Assembly (NCBI RefSeq): GCF_001425605.1
Contig: NZ_LMRG01000012.1
Location: forward strand, 395,518-459,517
DNA: 64,000 bases
Reading direction: 5' to 3'
Source of the DNA: Rhizobium sp. Leaf453
GTDB taxonomy: Bacteria > Pseudomonadota > Alphaproteobacteria > Rhizobiales > Rhizobiaceae
The position numbers were made by a program, and so were the translations under genes. This document shows positions 24,268 through 36,800 of the stretch, in pieces (the first letter of the stretch is position 1; every line of letters starts with the position of its first letter). Under the pieces are notes generated by a model, which had not been told where the DNA came from, did not search any database, and saw only the letters and a list, made by a program, of their open reading frames with translations.

Positions 24268-25001
24268 GAGGGCTGGATGTGCTCCGACAGCTTGCCGTGA
24301 ACATGGGATTTCGCGGCAAGAACAGCGATGGATAGTTCGTCGCCATAAGCCAGCCGCGCCGCAATGGCGCTGGCCAGCATGCAGCCGGTGCCGCGCATCG
24401 TGGCGGCGAGGCGGGGCGATGCAAAAGGATGATCCGGAAGATCAGGGCGGGCGAGGAGATCGATCGATTGCTCCCCCGCACCGTGACCGCCCTTGACCAG
24501 CACGGCTTGCGCTCCGGACTTGATCAGAATGCCGGCTTGAACAGTCACCTCGTCAGACGGACGTGATGCCAACCAGGAAAGCTCCGGCAGGTTCGGCGTT
24601 GCCAGCGTGCACCGGCGGAAAAGATCCAGCAGCCGGGGCTTGGCTTCAGCCGGCAGCAGGGCGGTGCCGGAGGTCGATACCAGAACGGGATCGAGCACGA
24701 CGGGGATCTCCGGGTAATCCGCAAGTACACCGGCAACGGCTGCCACGGTATCCGCTGTTCCCAGCATGCCGATCTTGACGGCCGCGACCGTGTTTGCCGC
24801 AAGCGATGCCCGCATCTGTGCTGCAACGATATCCGGGCTGACGACCTCGACATGCTGAACGCTGCCGTGGGTCTGGACGGTGACGGCGGTGATCGCTACC
24901 GACGCCTTGACCCCGAAAGCAGCAAGCGTCTCGATATCGCGAACGATCCCGGCGCCGCCGGACGAATCCGAGCCGGCGACGACAAGGACATGCGGTTTCA
25001 T
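24264..25001 (-). CDS. thiD: Hydroxymethylpyrimidine/phosphomethylpyrimidine kinase
   Basis: ThiD phosphorylates HMP to HMP-P and HMP-PP for thiamine synthesis. The 245-residue ribokinase-fold protein has VLVVAGSDSSGGAGI at the N-terminus, GTADTVAAVAGVL and the anion-hole region RGTGCMLASAIAA with GTGC near residue 200. I chose the ATG at 25001 because it forms an ATGA overlap with the thiE stop; a start at 25028 would add nine residues. It is the last gene of the thi operon and converges on the DUF983 gene with overlapping stops. Confidence 0.92.
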   Translation of the reverse strand: MKPHVLVVAGSDSSGGAGIVRDIETLAAFGVKASVAITAVTVQTHGSVQHVEVVSPDIVAAQMRASLAANTVAAVKIGMLGTADTVAAVAGVLADYPEIPVVLDPVLVSTSGTALLPAEAKPRLLDLFRRCTLATPNLPELSWLASRPSDEVTVQAGILIKSGAQAVLVKGGHGAGEQSIDLLARPDLPDHPFASPRLAATMRGTGCMLASAIAARLAYGDELSIAVLAAKSHVHGKLSEHIQPS

Positions 25002-25603
25002 CGCCATTGCGCCGTCTTCTCGATCCATTTCCGGGTGTGGGTTTCCGGATCGGCGTTCAGCGTAATGTCGGTAACGACAGCGGCGGAATTTGCCCTATGG
25101 GCGAAAACGCCGTCGATCCGGTCGATATTGATACCGCCAATGCCCACGAGCGGCAGATCGCCGATCCGGGCCTTCCAGTCGCGAAGCCGGTCGAGCCCCT
25201 GCGGCGCCCATTTCATCTTTTTCAATATTGTCGGCCAAACCGGCCCCAGGGCCACATAGTCCGGCGAAGCGGCAAGCGCGGTTTCGAGTTCCGTCTCGTC
25301 ATGGGTCGAGAGTCCGAGTTTCAGCCCGGCGGCGCGGATGGCCGGGAGATCGGCAATGGCCAGATTCTCTTGGCCGAGATGGATAAAATCGCATCCCTCG
25401 TCGATCGCCAGCCGCCAGTGATCGTTGACGATCAACTGGCAGGCATGATCCGCGCAGATTGCCTTGGCGCGGCGGATTTCCGCACGCAGTTCCGCCTGCG
25501 TGCCGTCCTTCTTGCGCAACTGCACCAGCTTGACGCCCAGCGGCACCAGCCGCTCGATCCAGTCGGCGCTATCAACGATCAGGTAGAAGGGGTCGAGCTT
25601 CAT
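24998..25603 (-). CDS. thiE: Thiamine phosphate synthase
   Basis: ThiE joins HMP-PP and thiazole phosphate to give thiamine monophosphate. The 201-residue TIM barrel contains [42 protein letters not shown] and [13 protein letters not shown], all family blocks. It overlaps thiG upstream by 4 bp (ATGA) and thiD downstream the same way. Confidence 0.96.
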   Translation of the reverse strand: MKLDPFYLIVDSADWIERLVPLGVKLVQLRKKDGTQAELRAEIRRAKAICADHACQLIVNDHWRLAIDEGCDFIHLGQENLAIADLPAIRAAGLKLGLSTHDETELETALAASPDYVALGPVWPTILKKMKWAPQGLDRLRDWKARIGDLPLVGIGGINIDRIDGVFAHRANSAAVVTDITLNADPETHTRKWIEKTAQWR

Positions 25604-26373
25604 GCGAACACCGCCTTGCCAATCACCGGCGTCGAGGGTACGGCCATGTCGCGCGGTTCCAGCATGCCTGCTTCATAAGCCATGTGGCCGGCATCGATGG
25701 CCTTTGCAAAGGCTTCGGCCATGGCTGCGGGGTCACTTGCGCCCGCCACCGCCGTGTTGAGCAGGACGGCATCGAAGCCGAGTTCCATCACCGTCGCTGC
25801 ATGGGACGGCCGGCCAATGCCTGCGTCGACGATCAGTGGAATATCGGGAAAATGCCCACGCATGCTGCGCAAAGCTTGCAGGTTGACCGGCCCCATGGCC
25901 GAGCCGATCGGCGCGCACCAGGGCATCAGCACCTTGCAGCCCGCATCCAGAAGCCGCTCCGCGACGACGAGATCATCGGTCGTGTAGGGAAAGACCTCGA
26001 ACCCGTCCTCGCTCAGGATTTTGGCCGCTTCGACCAAGGCAAAGACATCCGGCTGCAGCGTGTCTTGATTGCCGATGACCTCGAGCTTGATCCAGTTGGT
26101 AGCGAAAACCTCGCGTGCCATTTTCGCGGTCAGCACAGCCTCCTTCGCGGTGTGGCAGCCGGCGGTGTTGGGCAGGACCCTTACGTCGAGCGAGCGGATC
26201 AGCTCGAAGAAGGCGCCACCGGTCTTGCCGCCCGCCGTTTCGCGGCGGAGCGAGACCGTGACGATCTCGGTCTTCGACCGGCGGATGGCGTCGCCGAGGA
26301 TAGAAGGCGAGGGATAACGCGACGTGCCGAGCAGAAGGCGGGATGTGACGGGTGTTCCATAGAGCGTCAGCAC
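25600..26373 (-). CDS. thiG: Thiazole synthase
   Basis: ThiG builds the thiazole phosphate ring from DXP, ThiS-thiocarboxylate and dehydroglycine. The 257-residue TIM barrel shows [12 protein letters not shown] at the start, the Schiff-base Lys region [10 protein letters not shown] (about residue 97), [11 protein letters not shown] and [28 protein letters not shown]-type blocks at the phosphate site. It begins 2 bp after thiS and overlaps thiE by 4 bp. Family length and motifs are complete. Confidence 0.96.
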   Translation of the reverse strand: MLTLYGTPVTSRLLLGTSRYPSPSILGDAIRRSKTEIVTVSLRRETAGGKTGGAFFELIRSLDVRVLPNTAGCHTAKEAVLTAKMAREVFATNWIKLEVIGNQDTLQPDVFALVEAAKILSEDGFEVFPYTTDDLVVAERLLDAGCKVLMPWCAPIGSAMGPVNLQALRSMRGHFPDIPLIVDAGIGRPSHAATVMELGFDAVLLNTAVAGASDPAAMAEAFAKAIDAGHMAYEAGMLEPRDMAVPSTPVIGKAVFA

Positions 26374-26375
26374 GG

Positions 26376-26573
26376 TCAGCCTCCCTGCATCGGCGAGAGG
26401 ATTTCGATCCGGTCGCGGTCGGACAGGGTGAAGCCGGGACGCTCCTCGCGATGCACCAGTTCGCCATTCACGGCCGTCGCCAGCCAGTCGCCTTCGTAGT
26501 CAAGCGAGACCAGAAGGTCGGAAAGGACGGAAATGTCCGTCTGGTGGTCTTCGCCATTGATCGTCAGTTTCAT
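26376..26573 (-). CDS. thiS: Sulfur carrier protein
   Basis: This 65-residue ubiquitin-fold protein ends in the required Gly-Gly (SPMQGG), which is adenylated and converted to a thiocarboxylate to deliver sulfur to Thi[14 protein letters not shown] and [11 protein letters not shown] are typical of ThiS. It overlaps the thiO stop by 4 bp and precedes thiG by 2 bp. No thiF is present nearby, so activation must rely on MoeB/ThiF encoded elsewhere. Confidence 0.95.
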   Translation of the reverse strand: MKLTINGEDHQTDISVLSDLLVSLDYEGDWLATAVNGELVHREERPGFTLSDRDRIEILSPMQGG

Positions 26574-27610
26574 TGGCTTGCTCCAATGTAGGAAGAATCG
26601 GGCTGTCTATGAACCGGTGGGGCAAAGGTGGTATGCCCTTCGGATTTTCCGGCGCGGGATGAGAGAAGGCGTTCCGCCGCCATTCGCGCGATTGCGGGCG
26701 CGAGCAGGAAGCCGTGGCGGTAGAAGCCATTCACACGCAACATGCCGTCTTGCTCGGAAAAGGCCGGAAGATTGTCCGGATAGGCGGGCCGCACGCCGGA
26801 GCCGGTCTCGATCACGCGCGCTTCGCCGAAGGCCGGATGCAGCGCATATGCGGCATTCAGCAGTTCCATCAGCGAGCGGGCGCTGACGGGGCCACTGTCA
26901 TCGCTCTCGATCATTGTCGCACCGACCATGAAGCGGTTGTTCGTTCGCGGCACGATGTAGAGCGGGATGCGCGGATGCAGCAGCCGGACGGGACGGGAGA
27001 ACTGCACATCCAGCGTTTCCAGCACCAGCATTTCGCCGCGCACGCCCCGCAGCCGGGGATCGTTGCCGATGGCTCGCGCCCCGGTACAATCGATGACGCG
27101 ATCGAACCCCTTTTCGGGAAAATCGGGTGCGTCGAAACGAAAGCACACCCCCATGCCGACAAGCTTTTCATGCAGGGCATTGATGGCGCGACGCGGATCG
27201 AGATGCGCCTCGTGTGCGAAATACAGTGCCTTGCCGAAACGCCCGGCAAGCGAAGGCTCCAGGGCGTCGATTTCCTCTGCTTTCAGCCAGTCGAAACCGG
27301 AAGTTCGGCTGGCAAAGCGGACGAGGTCCGCCGTGTCGCGCGGCGGCGCCACGACCAGTGTTCCCTTGCGTTTCACATGGCCGGGGAGGACGGCGTCCCA
27401 CCAGTCGGCGGCTGTCTGACCGAGTTGCAAAACCGCTCCCGGCGCATTTTCCCGTTCGCACCAGGGCGCCAGCATACCCCCGGCAAACCAGGAAGCGCCG
27501 CCGCCGGCCCGATTGGCTTTCTCCGTGACGACGACGTTGATGCTGCTCGAGGCCAGTTCGTGAGCGAGGGTGAGGCCGGCAACGCCGGCCCCCCGGATCA
27601 GCACGCGCAT
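26570..27610 (-). CDS. thiO: Glycine oxidase
   Basis: ThiO is an FAD enzyme oxidising glycine to the imine (dehydroglycine) for thiazole formation, the aerobic alternative to ThiH. The 346-residue protein has the Rossmann motif IRGAGVAGLTLAHELA, GASWFAGGMLAPWCE and a C-terminal GVRPAYPDNLPAF plus FYRHGFLLAPAIA. Of two nearby ATGs, 27610 was chosen since GGGAG is seven bases upstream; the 27616 ATG overlaps the thiC stop. Confidence 0.94.
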   Translation of the reverse strand: MRVLIRGAGVAGLTLAHELASSSINVVVTEKANRAGGGASWFAGGMLAPWCERENAPGAVLQLGQTAADWWDAVLPGHVKRKGTLVVAPPRDTADLVRFASRTSGFDWLKAEEIDALEPSLAGRFGKALYFAHEAHLDPRRAINALHEKLVGMGVCFRFDAPDFPEKGFDRVIDCTGARAIGNDPRLRGVRGEMLVLETLDVQFSRPVRLLHPRIPLYIVPRTNNRFMVGATMIESDDSGPVSARSLMELLNAAYALHPAFGEARVIETGSGVRPAYPDNLPAFSEQDGMLRVNGFYRHGFLLAPAIARMAAERLLSSRAGKSEGHTTFAPPVHRQPDSSYIGASQ

Positions 27611-27612
27611 GG

Positions 27613-29646
<2,034 letters not shown>

Positions 29647-29824
29647 GAATGCGCCAAGTTAGGCACAGATTTCCGGCAAGCGTCAAGGGTGGTTTTCGGG
29701 TGAAAGATTTTCGCCCTCGATCGGTGAACGATAATTTTGTCCATCATCGTCTGGTCGCAAAGGGCGCTCGCGACCATACAAAATGGCAACGCGGGCGCCG
29801 TATGTCCGGGTTTTGTGAGCCGGC

Positions 29825-31630
29825 TTATGATGCCGTTTTGCTGCGGATATAGGCCCGCCAACCGCCCATGTCCGTCACTTCGTGGGCGCCGGTGATCGCA
29901 TGCGCCTCGCAGAGAAAACCGGACACGACCGTCCCGTCGTCGAGTTCCACCTTGCCGATGCCGAGCGGGGCGGGAATTTTCTGGAGGAACTGACCGAATG
30001 CGGCGGGCGGCAAGGCCCAGACCTCGACTTCAAGGCCTGCACCGGCAAAGCCGGGTTCGCGAATCAGGCCCGGTTTCGGCGGAACGGTATCGGGCAGGAC
30101 GAAGAGGCGGTAATCTGCCGCTGTTCGGCACGTCTTGACCAGCACGCCCCCCGGTCCGGTCAGTTCGTGGTTGAGCGGCATGCCGGTCAGATGCGCGCCG
30201 ACGACGACGATCGGAATGAGGCCGTCAGTCAATGGCGTGACCCGGCTTGCCTCGGGAAGTGCGGCGGATCGGTCCTTGCCCATGCCGGCGGCGAGAGCCC
30301 GGTGCATGGCGTCAGCGAAGGGAGCGAGCGCGTCGTCGGTGAAGGTCGGGCCGATCAGCGTTACTCCGGCGGGTAGGCCGTTTGCGCCGAAGCCGGCGGG
30401 AATGGCGATAGCGGCATGGTCGTAGAGATTGACGAAATTGGTGTAGCGACCGAAATGACCGTTCTTGACGATCGGATCGGCCAGCATCTCTTCCACCGTG
30501 TATGTGGTCGGCGATGTCGGCAGCATCAGGATGTCGAGCTTGTGCCATTCCGCCCTGGTCTTCTGGCGCAGAGCTTCCAGCCTGTACTTGCCCTCGAAGG
30601 CGGCGACGGCGTCATAGGCTTTCGCGCCCTCGATGATGGTCCGCACCGTCGGGTCGAAATCCTCTGCATTGCCGGCTATGAAATCCTTAACCGCTGCCAT
30701 CCGCTCGGCGACCCAGGGGCCGTTGTAGAGCAGTTCGGCAGCCTGCCGGAAGGGGGCGTAATCGAAGGGCACGATGGTCACTCCCAGCGATTTCGCCCGC
30801 TCGATCGCGGCGTCGTAGAGCGCTTCGACATCAGCGTTTCCAAAGAACTCGCGCTCTGCGCCCTCCAGCACCCCGACCCGCAGGCCGGATGAGGGTAGGC
30901 GGGCCGGCGTTGCCTCGCGTGAAAAGGGATCGGCGGCATCGTAACCTTCCATGACCTTGCGAATGGCGACGCCATCGCCGACCGTGGCGGCAAAGACGGT
31001 GACGACGTCGATGCTGCGGCAGGCGGGAACGACGCCGACATTGGGCACCAGCCCGGGCGTGGGCTTGATGCCGACGAGATTGTTGAACGCAGCCGGAACC
31101 CGGCCGGAACCCGCTGTGTCCGTCCCGAGCGCGAAGGCGGCAAGCCCGGCCGCGACCGCGACGGCGGAGCCGGAACTCGATCCGCCGGAAACATAGTCCG
31201 GATTGAAGACGGAGCGCGGCGCGCCATAGGGCGAGCGCGTGCCGTTGAGGCCGGTCGCGAACTGGTCGAGATTGGTCTTGCCGATGACCAGCGCCCCGGC
31301 CGCCTTCAGCCGGGCAACGACGGTCGAATCTGCTGCCGGCTGATAGGCGAAGGCCGGGCAGGCGGCCGTGGTGGGCAGGCCGGCGGCATCGATATTGTCC
31401 TTGACCGCGAAGGGCACACCCCAGAGCGGCAGGCTGTTGGCATCCGGCGCACGCGCCATCAGGTCCCGTGCCGCCTGGCGCAGGTCTTCGTCCGGTGTCG
31501 GCGTTATGAAGATGGCCGGATCCTTGGAGGCGGCGCGGCGGCGGATCACTTCCTCGACTACATCGAGCGGCGTCAGGCCGGACTGATAGGCGGCGCGAAG
31601 GCTGGAAAGGTCGAGGATAGTCTGCAGCAT
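29825..31630 (-). CDS. atzF: Allophanate hydrolase
   Basis: This amidase-signature enzyme hydrolyses allophanate to ammonia and CO2. The 601-residue protein has the catalytic Lys in FAVKDNIDAAGLP, the Ser-Ser pair in SGGSSSGSAVAVAAG and GTDTAGSGRVPAAF, and a long C-terminal domain (about residues 470-601, with GLIREPGFAGAGLEV and CEAHAITGAHEVTDMGGW) that distinguishes AtzF/DUR1,2-type hydrolases from plain amidases. GGAG lies upstream of ATG 31630; 31663 is an alternative start. No urea carboxylase or biuret/cyanurate hydrolase gene is adjacent, so its partner is elsewhere. Confidence 0.9.
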   Translation of the reverse strand: MLQTILDLSSLRAAYQSGLTPLDVVEEVIRRRAASKDPAIFITPTPDEDLRQAARDLMARAPDANSLPLWGVPFAVKDNIDAAGLPTTAACPAFAYQPAADSTVVARLKAAGALVIGKTNLDQFATGLNGTRSPYGAPRSVFNPDYVSGGSSSGSAVAVAAGLAAFALGTDTAGSGRVPAAFNNLVGIKPTPGLVPNVGVVPACRSIDVVTVFAATVGDGVAIRKVMEGYDAADPFSREATPARLPSSGLRVGVLEGAEREFFGNADVEALYDAAIERAKSLGVTIVPFDYAPFRQAAELLYNGPWVAERMAAVKDFIAGNAEDFDPTVRTIIEGAKAYDAVAAFEGKYRLEALRQKTRAEWHKLDILMLPTSPTTYTVEEMLADPIVKNGHFGRYTNFVNLYDHAAIAIPAGFGANGLPAGVTLIGPTFTDDALAPFADAMHRALAAGMGKDRSAALPEASRVTPLTDGLIPIVVVGAHLTGMPLNHELTGPGGVLVKTCRTAADYRLFVLPDTVPPKPGLIREPGFAGAGLEVEVWALPPAAFGQFLQKIPAPLGIGKVELDDGTVVSGFLCEAHAITGAHEVTDMGGWRAYIRSKTAS

Positions 31631-31888
31631 GTCGTCAGTCTCCAGAATGATGGGCGAAATCAACGGTCTCCCGCTGATTCCGGACGGCTCCCGAAGGGAA
31701 TCGCCATGATATCGATGGCGCAGCGGCCATCAGGCAGAATCCGAGCAAGGTGCGTGCCAAATGATAATCCATTGTTTTCACAATGAAATTACAGCAGCGT
31801 TTTGTAGTATTTGAAAAAGTGTATGCACTTGCTCATTCTTTGAGCGACAAGACGCCTTTTCCATCACCAGTGCAAGATCGTTGAGGCG

Positions 31889-33865
31889 TTATTTGAGACG
31901 GGATCGGATCGCCTGATAATAGGGCTGAAGCTGGGGAATATCGCCTTCGAGCGCGGCAAATGCTGGGTCGTCAGCCGACAGCGCGCCTGCATATTTGGTC
32001 TGCACAAGCGCGGCATGGCGCGCTAGCGCTTCGGCCGGCACGGGGCGCAGTACGGTAAACACGGGGGACAGCGTCGTGCGGCCTTTTACGGTGATGCTGT
32101 CCAGCTCGGCGATGGCGAAGTCCGCGCCGCTCATCTGTGCGGTCTGCTCGCCGATCAGTAGCGGCACGCCGTAATTCTTCGATTCGCCCTCGAGGCGTGA
32201 GGCGAGATTGACGGAATCGCCCAGCACCGAATAATCGAACCGGCGCGACGAGCCCATGTTGCCGACGACGCAATCGCCGGTATTGATGCCGATGCCGATG
32301 CGCAGGGTTTGCGGCTTGGTCGAGCGCGCTTCCGCCTCCGCGCGCAGTTCCGCATTCAGAACATCCATCGCCTCCAGCATCTTGAGCGCCGCGCCGACGG
32401 CATTGCTCGCGTGGTGGGGATCGTCGAGCGGCGCATTCCAGAAGGCCATCAGGCAGTCGCCGATATATTTGTCGATGGTGCCGCCGCTTTCGAGCACGAT
32501 TTCCGACAGCGGCGTCAGCAGCCGGTTGATCAGCGTCGTCAATTGCTCTGGGTCGTCCTTCAGCGCTTCGGAAATGGTGGTGAACCCGCGCACGTCGCAG
32601 AACAGGATGGTCAGCGTCCGGCGCTCGCCACCCAGTTTCAGTTGCGACGGGTCATGGGCGAGCCGCTCCACCAACGCCGGCGAAAGGTAGCGCGAAAAGG
32701 CACGGGTGATATCGCGCCGGCTGCGGCGTTCGGCGGCATAATCGAGCGCCGCCTGTCCAGAGACGACGAACAGGAACGAGAGCGCCGGGCCGACGGGCGA
32801 GACGAAGACCTGGCCATACCGCAGCAGCGCATAACTCGCCGCCACGAACAGCAGCAAAGCGGGAAGGCCGAGCGCTGCCGTCTGCCAGCCGGTCGCCCGG
32901 AAAACCAGGGCCACCGCGAGCAGCGCGCCGAGAATGGTGGCCGCGATGACGGCAGGATGTCCGGCCCGGAGGATGAACAGGCCGTGGACGATATTGTCGA
33001 AGATGGTCGCCTGGATTTCGGCGCCGGCTACCAGATGCCCGGTATGCACGGTGAAGGCGGTGGCAAAGGCATCCGCCCCGCCGGCAGCCAAGGTGGGCGC
33101 ATTCTGCAGGCTCAGGCCAACGATAACCACGCGATCCCGGAAAAAGCCGGGCGGCAGGAACTGGGCAGGATCGAGCGCCTGGTAATAGGAGACAGTCTGA
33201 TAGGTGCGCGCCGGGCCGAGCATCTGGAGAAGCGCGGGTTCCGTCGGCAGCGGATGCGTCCGGCCCGCCGTCTCTGCTAGCTGCGCCGCAAAACCATCGG
33301 TATAAAGCGGCAGTTGCCGGAGCGTGCCATCGCCGCTCAGATGGACGGACGCTATCCCGGTGCGTGCGCCCTGCGCGATGAATTCGGGCAGCGGCTCGGT
33401 GCGCACGAACTGGTCGGCCTGTGGCGTCTTGATCAGCGTCTCGTCACCGGCGAGCACGACGTCAGGACCCAGCGCCGCCGCCAAGGCCGCATCATTCGCT
33501 GGGTCGGCCGCCGGTTCCGCAAAGATGACATCGAAGGCGATCGCCTTGGCGCCTGCAGCCCGCAACGCCTCGGTCAGCCGCGCATGCAAGGCGCGCGGCC
33601 AGGGCCACTGGCTGCCGATCTCCGCCATCGAAGGCTCGTCGATCGCCACCACGATAGGACTGTCGGCGGGCACCGGCGGAGGCGTGAGTGTCGAGAGATA
33701 GTCGAAGCTGCGCAGTTCGATCAGGGAGAAGGGGGCGGTGAGCGAGGCGAGGGAAAGGATAACGGTCACTGTGGCGGCAAGCAGCGCGAGGCGCATTTGC
33801 CGCGCGCGCGCCTTCTGCTGTGGCGATCTGCTGGCTTGTGGCTGCTTCTTTCTCACCGGTTGCAT
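31889..33865 (-). CDS. CHASE2 domain-containing class III adenylate/guanylate cyclase
   Basis: This 658-residue membrane signalling enzyme has one transmembrane helix (about 24-46), a periplasmic CHASE2 sensor (about 50-295), three more helices (about 303-372) and a cytoplasmic class III cyclase domain. Catalytic residues are intact: metal Asp424 in FCDVRGF and Asp470 in DKYIGD, Lys466, and Asn553/Arg557 in NLASRLE. It should make cAMP or cGMP in response to an extracytoplasmic signal. The ATG overlaps the stop of the upstream FecR-TPR-barrel gene (TGATG), a coupling that strongly suggests a shared function. Confidence 0.93.
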   Translation of the reverse strand: MQPVRKKQPQASRSPQQKARARQMRLALLAATVTVILSLASLTAPFSLIELRSFDYLSTLTPPPVPADSPIVVAIDEPSMAEIGSQWPWPRALHARLTEALRAAGAKAIAFDVIFAEPAADPANDAALAAALGPDVVLAGDETLIKTPQADQFVRTEPLPEFIAQGARTGIASVHLSGDGTLRQLPLYTDGFAAQLAETAGRTHPLPTEPALLQMLGPARTYQTVSYYQALDPAQFLPPGFFRDRVVIVGLSLQNAPTLAAGGADAFATAFTVHTGHLVAGAEIQATIFDNIVHGLFILRAGHPAVIAATILGALLAVALVFRATGWQTAALGLPALLLFVAASYALLRYGQVFVSPVGPALSFLFVVSGQAALDYAAERRSRRDITRAFSRYLSPALVERLAHDPSQLKLGGERRTLTILFCDVRGFTTISEALKDDPEQLTTLINRLLTPLSEIVLESGGTIDKYIGDCLMAFWNAPLDDPHHASNAVGAALKMLEAMDVLNAELRAEAEARSTKPQTLRIGIGINTGDCVVGNMGSSRRFDYSVLGDSVNLASRLEGESKNYGVPLLIGEQTAQMSGADFAIAELDSITVKGRTTLSPVFTVLRPVPAEALARHAALVQTKYAGALSADDPAFAALEGDIPQLQPYYQAIRSRLK

Positions 33866-36800
33866 CAGAACCGCACCGACAGCGTGCCCTTGACTGTCGG
33901 TCCCCAGCCCTTGACGCCGGGCGCCAGCTCGAAATCCTCGTCCAGCAGATTGTAGGCTGAAAGTTCCAGCTCTGTCCGCTTGTCGAAGGGTTCCCAGACG
34001 AGGCCGGCATCGAGCGTCCAGTAGTCGTCCAGTGTCACGCCGTCGCCATTTCCCACACGCTCGCCAACATAGTTTCCCGCCAGCGTCATCTTGATGTCGG
34101 CGGTATTGACCCAGGTCAGAGCGATCTGGCCCGTTTGGTCCGGCACGAAAACAAGGGAATCGCCGTAGCCGAATGACATTGGATCGCGGTTTTCTGAATC
34201 GAGATGAGCGTATGTCGCCGACAGGCCGAAGCCGTGACCGAGCACAAGATTGGCTGTCAGGGCCGCGCGGTCGACCCTTACGTCTTCGAAATCGAGCGTG
34301 GCCGCGAGAATCGGTTGGGCCAGTGAAACGTTTTTTGCCTCCTGATGCTGATAATCAAACGCTGTAAAGAACCGATCAGACCATTGTGCATCCCAACGGA
34401 AAGCGAAGGTGTCGATATAACCGTCATCGGATAGACCGATTTGGTTGCTCTGCAGCCCGACAACGCCAACAGGCGCCAAGGTCGGAGAGGAGAAATTGTC
34501 GCCCTCACGCAAATATCCGAAGCGCAGCCAGTGATTGTCGACAGGACTCCAGGCGATGCCGACCCTTGGCTCAAGGCGGTCGGTACGGCCTGCTTCCGAG
34601 TCGAGAATCCGGCCAAACAATGCCGCTTCCAACGTTAGATCGGGTGCTGCTTCATAACGCAGATCGACATACGCGCGCCCCAGCGTGGTATTGTCGCTGT
34701 CGAATGTCTTCACCTCGCCAGATAGGTCAGGCCAGCCAACAACATCGACCGTCGCTGTTTTCAACAACTCGCTGTTGACGATGCCTCCTTCCACGCCGTA
34801 ACGCCAGACAAGATCCTCTCCTCCGACCGTATGGCTGATCGCGGCGATGTAGCTTTTGGACAGTCCCTCCGCAGCATCTGTTATCTTTATGACCGTTGGC
34901 ACGCCGCCGACGTTCTCAATGCCGGTGAGACTTTCGGATGTTCCCCCCTTGCGCTCTGAATAAAACAGTCCTGCGTTCAAGACGTTTTGATACCCGAGCG
35001 TGTGACTCCATGCGATGCCGCTTGAAAGTTCGGAGCCTTCGACGCCACTGTCGGCACCCGTGTAGAAGGGCACGTTGAGAAAGTCCTGCCAATCTTCCAC
35101 TTCGGAATAGGTCGTGAAAGCCACGATTCTGTCGTCGGGCGTTGGCGACATCGTAATGTAACCGTTGCCGCCAATGATATTGATATCCCGATTGGAACTC
35201 GCGCCACCATTAAGAGTAATATCATTTCTCGGCCGGCTCCAACTGAAGTCGGCATTGATGCTGATGGGGAAGGGACTGTAGGTGAAGCCGCTGATTTCAG
35301 CACCGCCGGTATAAGTCGTTTCGCGTCCGCCCGTTAGGAAACCACCCGTCAGTTCCGTTTCGAAAAACGGCTCGTCGAGAAGGTTGGTCGTGCGCTCGCG
35401 ACTGGCCAGCATGTGCGGTCCAAGCAATAGACCCTGAATGTAGGCGGAATAGCTGTCCTGGTTGCCGAGCGGAGACCAAGGGGCCAGCGCGGTGGAATAG
35501 GTGTTGAGGAACGGGCTGACGCTGCCGCGCACGGCCTGGTCGAAATAGCTGGTTGCGGTAAACGGGTCGAAGACCGCATCCCCGTAATATTGCCCCCAGG
35601 CATCCAGCCCCTGCAGCCGGAAGGCATCGTTCAGGGTGGAGCCGGCCGTCTGGTTGGCGCCGAGGGAGGCATAGTCGCCGCCGCGCGCCCGTGTCAGGCG
35701 CATGATCTCCTGGGCATTCTTGATCGCGGTGTCGGCATCATACTCGTCGATGGCGATTGCCGTTCGCACCACGGCGACGAGAGGATCGTAGGGGTCGAGT
35801 CGCTGGGCGTTGTCGAGCGCCTGCGCGGTCGGATCACGTTCCTTCTTCGCATAGTGGGCAGCCGCCAGCAGAAGCTGGGTGTTTGAGACGCCGGGGTTGG
35901 ACGCCGAGGCTGCGAGCAGATCTTGCACGCCCTTCTCAAGGTCGCCCGTCTGCATGTGGTACCGCCCGCGCGCCAGGAGCACCATGTCGAAACTCGGATC
36001 GACTTGCATCGCAAGATCGATTTCGCGCTTGGCTTCCTCCATGCGCATTTCATCGAGATAGAGGATGGCCAGATTGGCGTGGGGAAGCGGGTCGAGCGGA
36101 TCGAGTGCGATCGCCCGCTTATAGGCGTCTTCGGCCCGCCTGTTGTCGTCGCGGTCGGAATGGGCAAGGCCGAGCGTGTTCCAGATATTGCTGTCACCCG
36201 GCGCGACGGTGACGGCATGCAGGAGGTCATCCACCGCGCCCTTGCGATCGTAGGCAATCCCCATCTTGTAGGTGGCCCGCGCGTCAAGCGCATTCGGATT
36301 GTCGGGATCGAGCGCGAGCGCCCGGTCGATCGCATCCTTCGCCTCGGCCTCGTCGGCAAGCAGGATAGCAAGTTGCGCCCGCGCGGCAGGCAGCATGGCG
36401 TCGTCGGGATGCGACCGCTCAGCTTTCTTGACGATATCGAGTGCGGCGCGCACGTCCTCGCGGAAACCCGCGATCCATGCGGCACCGATTGCCGATGACA
36501 CGCTGTCGACCGTTCGGGGCGGGGTTTCGACATGGTTTGGATCGGCAAGGGAGCGGGCGATATAGCCGCCGTAGCGCGCAATGTTGGCGCGGCGCGGATC
36601 GAGCTCGCCTTGAGCCTTGGCAAACAGTTTCGCCGCATCGGCGTAACGGTTTTCCGTGCCGGTGAGCATGGCCTCGATGAGCGTCGCGCGGGCCTGCTGG
36701 CGACGATCGAGCCCCTTGGCTCGTGCGGCCTCCATGGCCGCGCGGGTTTTCTGCCGGCCTTCGAGAGATACCGAGCTTTCGGCAAGCCCCAGCCATTCTT